Position numbers and translations under genes: made by a program. 64,000 nt of DNA from Maribacter arcticus (GTDB taxonomy: Bacteria > Bacteroidota > Bacteroidia > Flavobacteriales > Flavobacteriaceae): positions 61,876-125,875 of the forward strand of contig NZ_FUYL01000013.1 of NCBI RefSeq assembly GCF_900167935.1, read 5' to 3'. Shown here piece by piece: positions 43,639-53,076 of the stretch. The stretch's first letter is position 1; every line of letters begins with the position of its first letter. The notes under the pieces were generated by a model. The model worked only from the letters and a program-made list of their open reading frames with translations. It was not told the origin of the DNA and ran no database searches.

Positions 43639-46128
43639 CTATTTTGGGTCTAAAATGATGTTAATACGTTCAGAAACATCGTTTAAGTGATATTTTGTCA
43701 TCATATCAGATGTTCGGTTTCTCGCATTTTTAATATCTCTATTTAATATGTTAAGTTCTGCTCTTGCAATGGTTCTAATATCAGATTGACTAGTGTTGAC
43801 AACTGTTGATTTTCTGTAGCCACCGAAATCAGATGCTTTAGATTGGTTGTCTGCCGTTAATAAATATTCTAAACGGTCAACATGGGCTTTCTGTAGGTTT
43901 CTTCTATACGTATCAATGGCAGCTCCATTTCTAAGTTCAGACCAAATACCCTTTCGAAGTTCGCTCATCATTTGTATTAAGGTATATGCCTCATTAGAAA
44001 ACGATGTTTCAAATTCAATAAGTCGGGCCATTTTTCCTAGACTTAATACATTGTTTAATGTACGTGCTTGCATTGAACGCATTTGTTCTAAAAATCCTGA
44101 GTATTCGGTACGTTCCAAAATATTCTGGTCTAACATCCAAACTGGGGTTTCGAACAATTGCTCATTTAAGAATGCCATTGCTTTTTGTTGATGTGCTTTT
44201 GGTACAGCAGTATAAACAGCACCTTCTTGGTCGTAAGTTTTATGATTCTCATAAACACCTCCAATATTATTAGAAACATGGCCCATATACCTATTAAACT
44301 GAGAAAATACCTGTCCGTAAAGTTTATTCAGGTCATCATAATTTTTTCCATCCTCAGTAGTCCATTCAATTAATTTAGGAACAATTCTTTTAAGGTTGGC
44401 AATACCATATTCACCAGCTTTCATAGCGTCATCACCTAAATCTTCTGTTTGTGAACTAGGGTCAACAATATCACCTACTTGTTGATGACCGAAACGATAT
44501 AGAGGGTCTCCCGAATGCAACATTATCCACTTATCTAAAGTTGATTTTTCTTCTTCAGCAGTTGTATTCAATATAGGCTTGTATCCCCATTGAATTGCGT
44601 ATTTATCGTAAACACCTATATCTGGCATTAAAGCCACACCTTCATCGCCTGGTTGTGCTATGTAGTTAAAACGCGCATAATCCATAATTGATGGAGCTGT
44701 CCCATACTTTTCTGTAAAGGTCTTCGAACGAAGAGAATCTACCGGATAGGCAACACTGCTACCCATGTTATGGGGTAGTCCTAAAGTATGTCCCACCTCA
44801 TGTGACGATACAAATCGAATTAATCGCCCCATAATGTCATCTTCAAAAGAGACACCTCTAGCAGCGGGATTAATAGCGGCAGTTTGAACGAAATACCAGT
44901 TTCTCAATAAGGTCATTACATTATGGTACCAATTAATATCAGATTCTAGTATTTCTCCACTACGGGGATCACTAACATGTGGGCCGTTTGCATTTGGTAT
45001 GGGTGATGCCAAATAGCGAACAACAGAATAACGTACATCTTCTGGTGACCATTCGGGGTCTTCCTCTATAGTTGGTGGCTCTTTTGCGATGATAGCATTT
45101 TTAAAACCAGCCGCTTCAAAAGCAGTTTGCCAATCTTCTATACCTTGCTTTATAAACGGCACCCATTTCTTTGGTGTAGCTCTATCCACATAATAAACAA
45201 TCTGTTTTTTAGGCTCTACTAATTCACCGTTCTTATATTTTTCTAAATCTTCGTCTTTAACTTCTAAACGCCATCTATCTAAAAACTTAATCGTTTTACT
45301 TTCTTGTGCATCTAAACCGTAATCTACTTGTCCTCTAGCAAACCATCCAACGCGTTCATCAAAATAGCGTCGTTTCATAGGTTCTTCCGGTAATAATACC
45401 ATTGAGTTGTTAATTTCAACAGAAATAGAACCTAAACTTTCATTACTTGGTGCTTCACTAGCGAGGTAGGTTTTTACATGGCGGACTTCAACATTTAAAG
45501 GGTAACTTTTTATAGATTCAATATATCCTCTACCCTCGTCTAAGCGTGAAACCTTATATCGTTTACGATAACGTTCTGGCATACCAAATGGTTTGGTGTC
45601 CTTTATAAAAATATCATTGACTTCAATTACGGTGCTTGGGTTTAATGAGTCTTTCTTAAAAGCTTTTATGTCGAATGCATAAAGAACTGGCTCAAAATTA
45701 GAATTAAGCACTGCTTCATGAACGGGTAATGAATCTGCCGCCACTACATCATGTGAAACAACCCTTAGCAATACTTTTTTTTCTTTCTTTTCCCATCGCA
45801 ATACTTGGGTGTTTATTTTACCGCCACCAAAACCAATACCTGAAGCTGTTTTAGATATACGACTTACCATTAACATCTCTTTATTAAATAAAGAATCTGG
45901 TATTTCAAAAAAATAATTTTCTTCGACTACATGGGTGGTAAATAGACCTTCATCGGAAATAGCCTCTTTTGTTATAACCTTGTCATACGATAGAATCTTA
46001 TCTTTTGATGTAGTACTCGCCTCTTTTTCAGTGTCTTTTTTCTTTTTTTTGAAAATTTGTGCTTCGGCATTTTGGTAGCCAAAAATGCATAATAATAGCA
46101 ATAGTTTTAAAAGTAATTTTCTTTTCAT
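43639..46128 (-). CDS. secreted zinc metalloprotease (DUF5117/DUF5118 type)
   Basis: 829 residues from the ATG at 46128, which puts the signal peptide (KLLLKLLLLLCIFGYQNAEA) at the very start; the upstream frame start at 46179 would push it inward. Catalytic zinc motif HEVGHTLGLPHN (His443, His447, and His453). N-terminal DUF5118/DUF5117 part (about 40-400) and a C-terminal helical part (about 560-829). Found widely in Bacteroidetes as an exported peptidase of unknown substrate. A Met-turn is likely in PSIMDYARFNY. Its terminator is at 43507-43539. Confidence 0.9.
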   Translation of the reverse strand: MKRKLLLKLLLLLCIFGYQNAEAQIFKKKKKDTEKEASTTSKDKILSYDKVITKEAISDEGLFTTHVVEENYFFEIPDSLFNKEMLMVSRISKTASGIGFGGGKINTQVLRWEKKEKKVLLRVVSHDVVAADSLPVHEAVLNSNFEPVLYAFDIKAFKKDSLNPSTVIEVNDIFIKDTKPFGMPERYRKRYKVSRLDEGRGYIESIKSYPLNVEVRHVKTYLASEAPSNESLGSISVEINNSMVLLPEEPMKRRYFDERVGWFARGQVDYGLDAQESKTIKFLDRWRLEVKDEDLEKYKNGELVEPKKQIVYYVDRATPKKWVPFIKQGIEDWQTAFEAAGFKNAIIAKEPPTIEEDPEWSPEDVRYSVVRYLASPIPNANGPHVSDPRSGEILESDINWYHNVMTLLRNWYFVQTAAINPAARGVSFEDDIMGRLIRFVSSHEVGHTLGLPHNMGSSVAYPVDSLRSKTFTEKYGTAPSIMDYARFNYIAQPGDEGVALMPDIGVYDKYAIQWGYKPILNTTAEEEKSTLDKWIMLHSGDPLYRFGHQQVGDIVDPSSQTEDLGDDAMKAGEYGIANLKRIVPKLIEWTTEDGKNYDDLNKLYGQVFSQFNRYMGHVSNNIGGVYENHKTYDQEGAVYTAVPKAHQQKAMAFLNEQLFETPVWMLDQNILERTEYSGFLEQMRSMQARTLNNVLSLGKMARLIEFETSFSNEAYTLIQMMSELRKGIWSELRNGAAIDTYRRNLQKAHVDRLEYLLTADNQSKASDFGGYRKSTVVNTSQSDIRTIARAELNILNRDIKNARNRTSDMMTKYHLNDVSERINIILDPK

Positions 46129-46279
46129 TTTAGAGTTAGTTTGGTATTCTTTCAAAGATTGAAATAATATATGAAACACATAGTTAATAATTTCTTAAGC
46201 CTATTTTGTAACAATAGAAGGTGAGAGGCGTCTATTAAATAGGAATAATCATTTTATACATTCTGAATTAGTCAATTAT

Positions 46280-46306
46280 AAAGCCTTTGCAAAATGCAAG
46301 GGCTTT
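46280..46306. terminator. hairpin downstream of the SLC13 gene
   Basis: AAAGCCTTTGC and GCAAGGGCTTT pair over 11 bases with one G-T pair and a 5-base loop. The T-run is on the plus strand (TTTTTTT from 46308) and weaker on the minus strand. It ends the minus-strand DASS gene, which stops 16 bases away. Confidence 0.65.
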
Positions 46307-46322
46307 ATTTTTTTAGGAGTTT

Positions 46323-47753
46323 TTAGAACAAAAGCGGAAGTATAAATTGAAACAATCCTATCAATAAAAAAACTGCAATTAAATTTAAAATAAAACCGGC
46401 ACGTGCCATTTCATGCACTTTAATATAGCCACTAGCAAAGACTATTGCATTAGGTGGTGTCGCCATCGGTAACATAAACGCACAGCTACTCGCAATAGTG
46501 ATAGGTATTAGCAAATAGGTGATGGGTATACCTAGGCCAATGGCGATACCAGCAACTACAGGAGCAAGAACGGCCACTAAGGCTACATTGCTCATTAATT
46601 CGGTCATGAAAAGCATTAGAATAATCAGGAGTGATGCAGTCAAGAGAATACTTAGATTACTTTGTGCAATAATATCAGCGACTAGATCGACAATACCAGA
46701 GACCGACATGCCGTTTGCAAGAGATAATCCGCCACCAAAGAGAATTAATATTCCCCAAGCCAGTTTTTGAGTGTCTTGCCATTGTAAGATAAAATCTCCT
46801 TTTTTAAGATTATAGGGTAACGCAAATAGAGCTATAGCAGCAAAAATACTAATGAGCGTATCTGACAAACCTAAACTCGGGAAGATGGAATTGATTAACG
46901 TTCTAAATACCCAAAGAAATATAGTAACCCCAAATATGGCAAGCACCATTTTTTCTTTCCCAGAGGTAGGTCCTAGTTTTTCAAGTTCCTCATGAATGAT
47001 TGTTTTAGATGCTTTGAACTTTAAATTTTGAGTAGGGAAAAATACTTTCACCAGCACAAAATAGCAAATTGAAATCATGATGAGTGAAAAAGGTAGCCCA
47101 ATAATCATCCATTTTAAAAAGGATATTTCAATGTTATATTCATTCTCTAACAGACCAATTAATACAGAGTTTGGTGGTGTGCCGATAACTGTTGCAATAC
47201 CACCGGCATTTGCGGCAAAAGCGATACCTAGCATAACGCTTAATGCGAAATTACGGTCCCGTTTTGTAAATCCATCTTCATCTTCAATCAGTAAATTAAT
47301 GACTGACATGGCAATAGGCAGCATAACTACGGTACTTGCGGTATTACTGATCCACATACTTAAAACAGCGGTAGCGATCATAAAACCTAGCACCACTTTA
47401 TTGGCTGTTGTACCTGTAAGCCGAATAATATTTAAGGCAATTCGTTTGTGAAGCTTCACCTTTTCTAAAGCCAATGCCATAACAAAGCCACCAAAGAATA
47501 GAAAAACAATGGGACTTCCGTAATTTGCCCCAACATCGCCAATGGGCATAATCTTTAAAATAGGGAAAAGTAGCAAGGGTAAGAGGGCGGTTACGGAAAT
47601 GGAGACCGCTTCGGTAACCCACCAAATAACCATCCAAAGTGCAACCGCTATAACGGCGTCTGCATTTTCGGAAATCAGTGGATTGGGTAAAAAAATAAGT
47701 ATAAAAAATATGATAGGGCCTGCGAACAGGCCTATTTTGCTACTTAAATTCAT
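46323..47753 (-). CDS. DASS/SLC13-family anion:sodium symporter
   Basis: 476 residues, about eleven membrane helices. The sodium and carboxylate signatures are FAANAGGIATVIGTPPNSVLIGLL (residues about 178-200) and ELMSNVALVAVLAPVVAG with SSCAFMLPMATPPNAIVFAS toward the C-terminus (SNT and related motifs). Imports dicarboxylates such as succinate, or sulfate, with Na+; substrate cannot be read. It starts 55 bases downstream of the stop of lysS and may share its transcript, since no strong terminator is seen between them. Confidence 0.9.
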   Translation of the reverse strand: MNLSSKIGLFAGPIIFFILIFLPNPLISENADAVIAVALWMVIWWVTEAVSISVTALLPLLLFPILKIMPIGDVGANYGSPIVFLFFGGFVMALALEKVKLHKRIALNIIRLTGTTANKVVLGFMIATAVLSMWISNTASTVVMLPIAMSVINLLIEDEDGFTKRDRNFALSVMLGIAFAANAGGIATVIGTPPNSVLIGLLENEYNIEISFLKWMIIGLPFSLIMISICYFVLVKVFFPTQNLKFKASKTIIHEELEKLGPTSGKEKMVLAIFGVTIFLWVFRTLINSIFPSLGLSDTLISIFAAIALFALPYNLKKGDFILQWQDTQKLAWGILILFGGGLSLANGMSVSGIVDLVADIIAQSNLSILLTASLLIILMLFMTELMSNVALVAVLAPVVAGIAIGLGIPITYLLIPITIASSCAFMLPMATPPNAIVFASGYIKVHEMARAGFILNLIAVFLLIGLFQFILPLLF

Positions 47754-47808
47754 GCTGGTTGGTTTTGCCAGCTTCTAAGCTACTATTTTTTAATTATCCT
47801 TTTAAAAT

Positions 47809-49500
47809 CTAGCTTAATATTTCAACAAAAAGAACGTCACCTTCCTTAAATATTTTGGCCAATTGATGTTTTGTAATGCCTTTGATGCCTTTGTCCCAAG
47901 CCTTATTACTTAAATCTGCCTTAGTTTTAAGAACATCAAGTTCCATTTTCTTTTCAGCCTTTAAGATTTCGAAAATTACTTTTTCATTATCAGATAATTG
48001 AAGAGGCTGCTTCTCTGGTCTCATTTGTGGGAAGAACAAAACTTCCTGGATAGATGCATTGTTGGTCATTAGCATTACCAAACGGTCAATACCTATACCA
48101 ATACCAGAGGTAGGTGGCATACCATATTCAAGTGCACGAAGAAAGTCTTGGTCGATGAACATTGCTTCATCATCCCCTTTTTCTGAAAGTTTTAGTTGTT
48201 CTTCAAAACGTTCTCTTTGGTCTATAGGGTCATTAAGCTCAGAATAGGCATTTGCCAATTCTTTTCCATTAACCATAAGTTCGAAACGCTCGGTTAAAGC
48301 AGGGTTGTCGCGATGTTCTTTTGTTAACGGACTCATCTCTTTTGGATAGTCGGTTATAAATGTCGGTTGTACATAAAAATGTTCACATTTTTCACCGAAA
48401 ATTTCATCTATAAGTTTACCAATACCCATAGTTTCATCTACTTCAATACCTAATTTTTTAGCGGTTTCACGAAGTTCATCTTCTGGCATACCTGCAACAT
48501 CAAATCCTGTGTGAATTTTAATGGCTTCTAAAATAGGAACTCGTGCATATGGCGCCTTAAATTCAATTTCATGTTTACCTACGGTAACCAGTGTGGTTCC
48601 ATTAGCATCCATGGCTATTTTTTCCAATAATTTTTCCGTGGTGTCCATCATCCAGTTATAATCCTTATACGCCACATAAAGCTCCATTACGGTAAACTCT
48701 GGGTTGTGGGTACGGTCCATACCTTCGTTACGAAAATCTTTAGAAAACTCATAAACACCATCAAAACCACCTACAATCAATCTTTTTAAATAAAGCTCAT
48801 TGGCAATTCTTAAATATAATGGAATATTGAGCGCATTATGATGTGTTAAAAATGGACGAGCAGTTGCACCACCAGGAATTGGTTGTAAAATCGGAGTTTC
48901 AACTTCTAAATAGCCCTTGTCATTATAAAATTCACGAATACTGTTAGTGATTTTTGTTCTTTTAATGAACGTTTCCTTCACCTTCGGGTTAACCACCAAA
49001 TCAACATAACGTTGACGATAACGCAACTCGGGATCATTGAATTCATCATATAAGTTACCTTCCGCATCCTTTTTAGGTAATGGTAAAGGTCTTAGCGATT
49101 TACTTAGCATAGTAAATTTCTTTACCATAATAGTTTTTTCACCCACCTGAGTGGTAAAAAGGTCTCCTTCAATACCGATGATATCTCCAATATCAAGCAA
49201 TTTTTTGTAGACTTCGTTGTAAAGAGTTTTATCTTCACCGGTACAAATTTCATCTCTGTTGAAATATACTTGTATACGACCCGAACTATCTTGAAGTTCG
49301 GCAAAAGATGCTTTACCTTGAATACGACGCGACATAAGTCTACCCGCAACAATTACTTGCTTACCTTCCTCATAATTGGATTTTATACTTGCCGATGTGG
49401 CATTTAAAGGATATAAAGCTGCTGGATAAGGATTAATACCCAATGCTCTTAATTTCTCCAATTTTTCTCTTCTGATAAGCTCTTGCTCTGATAATTGCAT
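47809..49500 (-). CDS. lysS: lysine--tRNA ligase (class II)
   Basis: 563 residues. OB-fold anticodon domain about 50-150, then the class II core (DLVVNPKVKETFIKRTKI; FRNEGMDRTHNPEFT; PTSGIGIGIDRLVMLM). About 60 residues extend beyond the usual 500-residue end (DNEKVIFEILKAEKKMELDVL onward), a small winged-helix-like extension common in Bacteroidetes. Charges tRNA-Lys. ATG at 49500. It has its own promoter at 49518-49548. Confidence 0.97.
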   Translation of the reverse strand: MQLSEQELIRREKLEKLRALGINPYPAALYPLNATSASIKSNYEEGKQVIVAGRLMSRRIQGKASFAELQDSSGRIQVYFNRDEICTGEDKTLYNEVYKKLLDIGDIIGIEGDLFTTQVGEKTIMVKKFTMLSKSLRPLPLPKKDAEGNLYDEFNDPELRYRQRYVDLVVNPKVKETFIKRTKITNSIREFYNDKGYLEVETPILQPIPGGATARPFLTHHNALNIPLYLRIANELYLKRLIVGGFDGVYEFSKDFRNEGMDRTHNPEFTVMELYVAYKDYNWMMDTTEKLLEKIAMDANGTTLVTVGKHEIEFKAPYARVPILEAIKIHTGFDVAGMPEDELRETAKKLGIEVDETMGIGKLIDEIFGEKCEHFYVQPTFITDYPKEMSPLTKEHRDNPALTERFELMVNGKELANAYSELNDPIDQRERFEEQLKLSEKGDDEAMFIDQDFLRALEYGMPPTSGIGIGIDRLVMLMTNNASIQEVLFFPQMRPEKQPLQLSDNEKVIFEILKAEKKMELDVLKTKADLSNKAWDKGIKGITKHQLAKIFKEGDVLFVEILS

Positions 49501-49517
49501 ATAAAAAAATTAAGACG

Positions 49518-49548
49518 CAAAATTACCTTATGCTGTTAACATACGCAA
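49518..49548 (-). promoter_or_regulatory. promoter of lysS
   Basis: Minus strand: TTG at 49548-49546, a 20-base spacer and TAATTTTG at 49525-49518, an exact Bacteroidetes -7 form. The start codon lies 18 bases further, a short leader. Confidence 0.7.
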
Positions 49549-49579
49549 GACCTAAAACTATATGATTTCTTTGTCTGTA

Positions 49580-50140
49580 TTAGTCGAAATGTAGTGAAGT
49601 TGAATAGTTTGGAGTGTATTGGTTTTGTAAAATGATTTTTAGAATATCTTCTTCTAATGTGGTTACAGGGGTTTCAATTATTCTATTTATTTCTCTTCCG
49701 TTTTTGTAAAAGATAAATGTAGGGACTCTACGAATGTTTAAACCCCATTCTTCTCCTTGCGGGCTTTTTTTGTACTTTTCTTTACGCTTGTCAAGTGCAA
49801 CAATTTTAAGGTTTTTCATAGGGAAATCGACAGATTCTAAAATTTTAATAAATCGTGGAACTTCTCGTTTGCTGTCGCCGCACCACGTACCCATGAAGAT
49901 GAGAATTTGGTGTTCTGCTAGTTTATCTTTGAACTGCTCTAAATTAGTAGTGTTTGCAGTGTAGGATGCTAAGTTGGGGAGAAACCAATTTTTGTAAGAG
50001 TTAAATGAGAGTCCTTCAACATTGATTTCACCCACCAAGAAGGGCTGCTGGTTTTCTACACTAATTTCTTGATTGATTTTTTGGGATGAAATAATGGTAG
50101 ATACAAAAAGAAAAAGGGTGCATAGAAATAATAACTTCAT
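49580..50140 (-). CDS. thioredoxin-fold protein
   Basis: 186 residues. Signal peptide at 1-19 (LFLCTLFLFVSTIISS). Thioredoxin fold with GTWCGDSKREVPRFIKIL, so the active-site pattern is WCGDS with a single Cys instead of CxxC, and RRVPTFIFYKNGREINRI with the cis-Pro. A redox role with one Cys, as in some peroxiredoxin- or bacillithiol-type proteins, or a structural role, is possible. The next gene on the same strand, the tethered LuxR regulator, ends 105 bases upstream. Confidence 0.82.
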   Translation of the reverse strand: MKLLFLCTLFLFVSTIISSQKINQEISVENQQPFLVGEINVEGLSFNSYKNWFLPNLASYTANTTNLEQFKDKLAEHQILIFMGTWCGDSKREVPRFIKILESVDFPMKNLKIVALDKRKEKYKKSPQGEEWGLNIRRVPTFIFYKNGREINRIIETPVTTLEEDILKIILQNQYTPNYSTSLHFD

Positions 50141-50245
50141 GATTTTCAGTTTTAAGATTAGACCTGAAAATTCTAGAAATTGTTAGTTGAATCTTGATTT
50201 TAGGGGGTGGAAATAAGGACTAGTCCCTAGATGGATATTCGAAAT

Positions 50246-51298
50246 CTACTGAAAACGTTGTTTTATTTCTTCCCTCGAATTAACATTTAGTTTTTTATAA
50301 AGATTATTAATGTGAGTTTTTACGGTACTTACACTAATAAACATATCAGAAGCAATTTCTTTGTTCGTTTTATTTTTAAGAATTTCTTGCACGACTTTTT
50401 GTTCCTGTTCTGTTAGCTTCTCTAAGGAATCATTTTGCATATTTTTCGCAAGTCTCTTTTGTCTAAGAACCAAGAAAATATTTAGGAAAATTGACAATAC
50501 TAATAAAGAAGACAATAACCATTTCCAAAGACTACGCTCTGGGGTTTTATTATTTGCCAACTGCTGGTCTATAGCAATTTCTGATGTATACAATTCGGTA
50601 AATGGTGCGTTCGGGTATTTTGATGTCAACCGCTCACCTAAGCCTATGTAATAATCGGTTTTGGTAATGTCTTTCTGATAGTAGCTATGAGTTTCATTTC
50701 TTTTATCAGATAAAAAGCTGAAGATGTAAAGTTCGGCCAAGGGTTCATCTATACTTTCCCCAAAATTTTGAAAAGTAGAAAACCATTTTTTAGAGTTTAG
50801 TTTTCTATTGGCATCACTTCTAAAATCATTAAAATCAAAAGCCATCTGTTCTTTCAATATATCGATTTCAAGCAATACGGCAGACTGCTTGTTGGTAGAT
50901 ATGATTTCGCAAAGTGCTTCATTAGCAAATGATGTAGGGAAAGTAATGGTGTCATTATTATTGGCAATGAATAAAATACTTTTGCTGTTTTCACAACTAC
51001 CGAAAAAGTGCTCTGAATTCGAAGCAGTCTCGGGGCAATCATCTAAATGAATTTGATAGATGCGATTTTCATCAATCAGGTTATTACCTTCGAAATTAAA
51101 ATTACCTAAAGAATCGATGGTGGTTTTCTTTAGAATCTGCTCCATAGATATTCGACCTAACTTCCTATAATCTTCAATAATGGAAAGATATATGGTGTTG
51201 TTAGTTGCTTTATCTGCAATTTGACCTTTAAAACTATACTGAGAAAAACCCTTGGCGCTTAGTAGAACAAGCAAAATAAAAATCAACTTTCTTGACAT
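50246..51298 (-). CDS. membrane-tethered LuxR-type regulator with periplasmic domain
   Basis: 350 residues. N-terminal signal (LIFILLVLLSAKGFS) leads into a domain of about 250 residues that starts like DUF4369 (FKGQIADKATNNTIYLSII). One membrane helix follows at about 265-283 (LLSSLLVLSIFLNIFLVL), then a cytosolic LuxR winged helix at about 292-350 (EQEQKVVQEILKNKTNKEIASDMFISVSTVKTHINNLYKKLNV). So the DNA-binding part is attached to the membrane and the sensor part faces the periplasm. It likely senses an envelope condition directly. Targets unknown; the thioredoxin-fold gene lies downstream and the YqaE gene is divergent. Confidence 0.88.
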   Translation of the reverse strand: MSRKLIFILLVLLSAKGFSQYSFKGQIADKATNNTIYLSIIEDYRKLGRISMEQILKKTTIDSLGNFNFEGNNLIDENRIYQIHLDDCPETASNSEHFFGSCENSKSILFIANNNDTITFPTSFANEALCEIISTNKQSAVLLEIDILKEQMAFDFNDFRSDANRKLNSKKWFSTFQNFGESIDEPLAELYIFSFLSDKRNETHSYYQKDITKTDYYIGLGERLTSKYPNAPFTELYTSEIAIDQQLANNKTPERSLWKWLLSSLLVLSIFLNIFLVLRQKRLAKNMQNDSLEKLTEQEQKVVQEILKNKTNKEIASDMFISVSTVKTHINNLYKKLNVNSREEIKQRFQ

Positions 51299-51394
51299 AG
51301 AATAGGTAATGAACCTCTAAAATAATTGATTTTGTAACAAAGCAGTTTAATTTGCGACTTATTAGGTACATCAATCAATCAAAATAATTATCAA

Positions 51395-51550
51395 ATGAGT
51401 TTAATAAGAGTTTTGCTCGCTATTTTTTTTCCACCCTTGGCAGTTTTAGGTAAAGGTTGCGGATCTTTTCTAATTGTTCTACTTTTGACTTTTTGTGGCT
51501 GGGTACCTGGTGTCATAGCCGCATTGGTAATTTTGAACAATCCTAATTAG
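51395..51550 (+). CDS. YqaE/Pmp3-family small membrane protein
   Basis: 51 residues, found by direct translation: MSLIRVLLAIFFPPLAVLGK, then two hydrophobic stretches (SFLIVLLLTFCGWVPGVIAALVIL) and NNPN. This is the Pmp3/YqaE form with FPPLAV and WxPGxIHA-like (WVPGVIAA). Such proteins are induced by salt, cold or envelope stress and change membrane potential. ATG at 51395, TAG at 51548. It stands 97 bases from the divergent LuxR gene and 11 bases before the lipoprotein gene, so it may lead that unit. Confidence 0.9.
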   Translation: MSLIRVLLAIFFPPLAVLGKGCGSFLIVLLLTFCGWVPGVIAALVILNNPN

Positions 51551-51561
51551 AGCCATATTCC

Positions 51562-52299
51562 ATGAGATTTTTTAAAGTATTTACTACGATTTTTATAGCA
51601 ACACTTTTTGTTGCTTGTAATTTCACAGAAGAAATTTACTTTAATGAAGATGGTACTGGTAAAATGAGTATCAGTTTTGACGGAGGTGAAATGATGCAGA
51701 TGCTACCTTCGACAGATTCTACACAGTTAGACAAGGCGATAGACTCTACACTGGTTTTTAAAGATTTGTTGCGAGATAAGAAAGATAGTATTTCTCAGTT
51801 GTCTGCTGAAGAGCAAGCCAAGTTAAAACGGTTAGAGCCGTTTAGTCTTCATATGAAAGTGGAACCAGAAAGCGGTATAATGAACTTTGACATGTATACT
51901 GATTTTAAAGATGTATCAGAAGTAAATGATGCGTTTAATGCATTTCAGAATGCCAGTTCAGTTGGCCCAATTGCTGGTGGTCAATCAATGCCCGAAAATG
52001 CAGCTAACGAGGCTACAGAAGTTAATTATAGTTTTAAGAAGAATAAATTCAAACGTGAGACGGTTATTCTAAACCAAAAAATGTTTAAAAAAAGTATAGA
52101 TAGTCTTGCTAGCGCCGAGATGTTTCTGTCAAGTTCTATCTACACCTTCAAATATCATTTTCCAAAGCGTGTTAAGTCAACCAACATTAAAGAAGCAACT
52201 TTTTCGATAGATGGTAAGACGATGATACATAAGGTTAATTTCTTGGATATGATGAAAGACCCAGAATCTTTATTGATAGAAGTAGAACTTGAAAAATAG
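51562..52299 (+). CDS. lipoprotein of unknown function
   Basis: 245 residues. Lipobox LFVAC near residue 19. The mature part has an opening EEIYFNEDGTGKMSISFDGGEMMQ, a repeated Ser/Asp style (LDKAIDSTLVFKDLLRDKKD) and ends in beta segments (TFSIDGKTMIHKVNFLDMM). I do not recognise a named domain; the FNEDGTGK start recurs in Flavobacterial lipoproteins. Starts 11 bases after the YqaE stop, so co-transcription is likely. Location: anchored in an envelope membrane. Confidence 0.7.
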   Translation: MRFFKVFTTIFIATLFVACNFTEEIYFNEDGTGKMSISFDGGEMMQMLPSTDSTQLDKAIDSTLVFKDLLRDKKDSISQLSAEEQAKLKRLEPFSLHMKVEPESGIMNFDMYTDFKDVSEVNDAFNAFQNASSVGPIAGGQSMPENAANEATEVNYSFKKNKFKRETVILNQKMFKKSIDSLASAEMFLSSSIYTFKYHFPKRVKSTNIKEATFSIDGKTMIHKVNFLDMMKDPESLLIEVELEK

Positions 52300-52325
52300 G
52301 CAACCGCTTTTTGTATCTTTGTATT

Positions 52326-53042
52326 ATGAATAAAAGGGTTCAACTTCAAGATTTAGGGTTAAAAGACTATAAGGAAACTTGGGATTTTCAAGAGAAACTT
52401 TTCAAGGAAATTATTGACCTTAAAATTAAGAATAGACGAGAAGAAGAAAGTGTAGATACTCCTAATTATTTAATTTTTGTAGAACACCCTCACGTGTATA
52501 CACTTGGCAAAAGTGGTGATATTTCTAATTTATTGGTAGATGAAAAGGCCTTAGAGGAAAAGGGTGCTTCATTTTATAAGATAAATAGAGGAGGAGACAT
52601 AACATATCACGGCCCAGGGCAAATAGTAGGGTATCCTATTCTAGATTTGGATAATTTTTTTACCGACATTCATAAATACTTGCGTTTTTTAGAGGAAATG
52701 GTTATTCTAACCTTAGCCGATTATGGACTAAAAGCTGAACGTTCTAAAGGAGAAACAGGGGTTTGGCTAGATGTAGGCACACCATTTGCCAGAAAAATTT
52801 GTGCCCTGGGTGTTCGTGCAAGTAGATGGGTTACAATGCACGGTTTTGCTTTAAATGTAAATGCTGATTTAGGATATTTTGACATGATGATTCCTTGTGG
52901 GATTAAGGGCAAGGCAGTAACTTCTTTGAACGTGGAATTAGGTAAGAAAGAAGTTGATATGAATGAAGTGAAAGAAAGACTTCTTCGTCATTTTTCATCG
53001 CTTTTTGAAGCTGAATTGATAAAACAAAAAACCGAGGCCTAA
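52326..53042 (+). CDS. lipB: lipoyl(octanoyl) transferase
   Basis: 238 residues. I use the ATG at 52326 (MNKRVQLQDLG), since the frame start at 52311 adds five residues with no support. Signatures: RGGDITYHGPGQIVGYPILDL and the catalytic Cys in MMIPCGIKGKAVTSL, Lys in FARKICALGVRASRWVTMHG. Moves octanoate from acyl carrier protein to lipoyl domains, in the cytosol. A -7 box TATCTTTG (52314-52321) is only 4 bases before the ATG, so a leaderless or near-leaderless transcript is possible. The stop codon lies in the loop of the terminator. Confidence 0.96.
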   Translation: MNKRVQLQDLGLKDYKETWDFQEKLFKEIIDLKIKNRREEESVDTPNYLIFVEHPHVYTLGKSGDISNLLVDEKALEEKGASFYKINRGGDITYHGPGQIVGYPILDLDNFFTDIHKYLRFLEEMVILTLADYGLKAERSKGETGVWLDVGTPFARKICALGVRASRWVTMHGFALNVNADLGYFDMMIPCGIKGKAVTSLNVELGKKEVDMNEVKERLLRHFSSLFEAELIKQKTEA

Positions 53043-53056
53043 GCCTTGGTTTTTTG
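53030..53056. terminator. terminator overlapping the lipB end
   Basis: AACCGAGGC (53030-53038) with GCCTTGGTT (53043-53051), one G-T pair, loop of 4 that contains the lipB stop (TAA 53040-53042). T-runs on both strands. Serves lipB and the convergent TapB/DUF3108-like gene. Confidence 0.85.
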
Positions 53057-53076
53057 TTTAGAATATGTTTTGGGTA

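Noticed and set aside
46129..46179. Upstream start for the metalloprotease
   Set aside because: It would put 17 residues before the signal peptide; the ATG at 46128 gives a normal exported protein.
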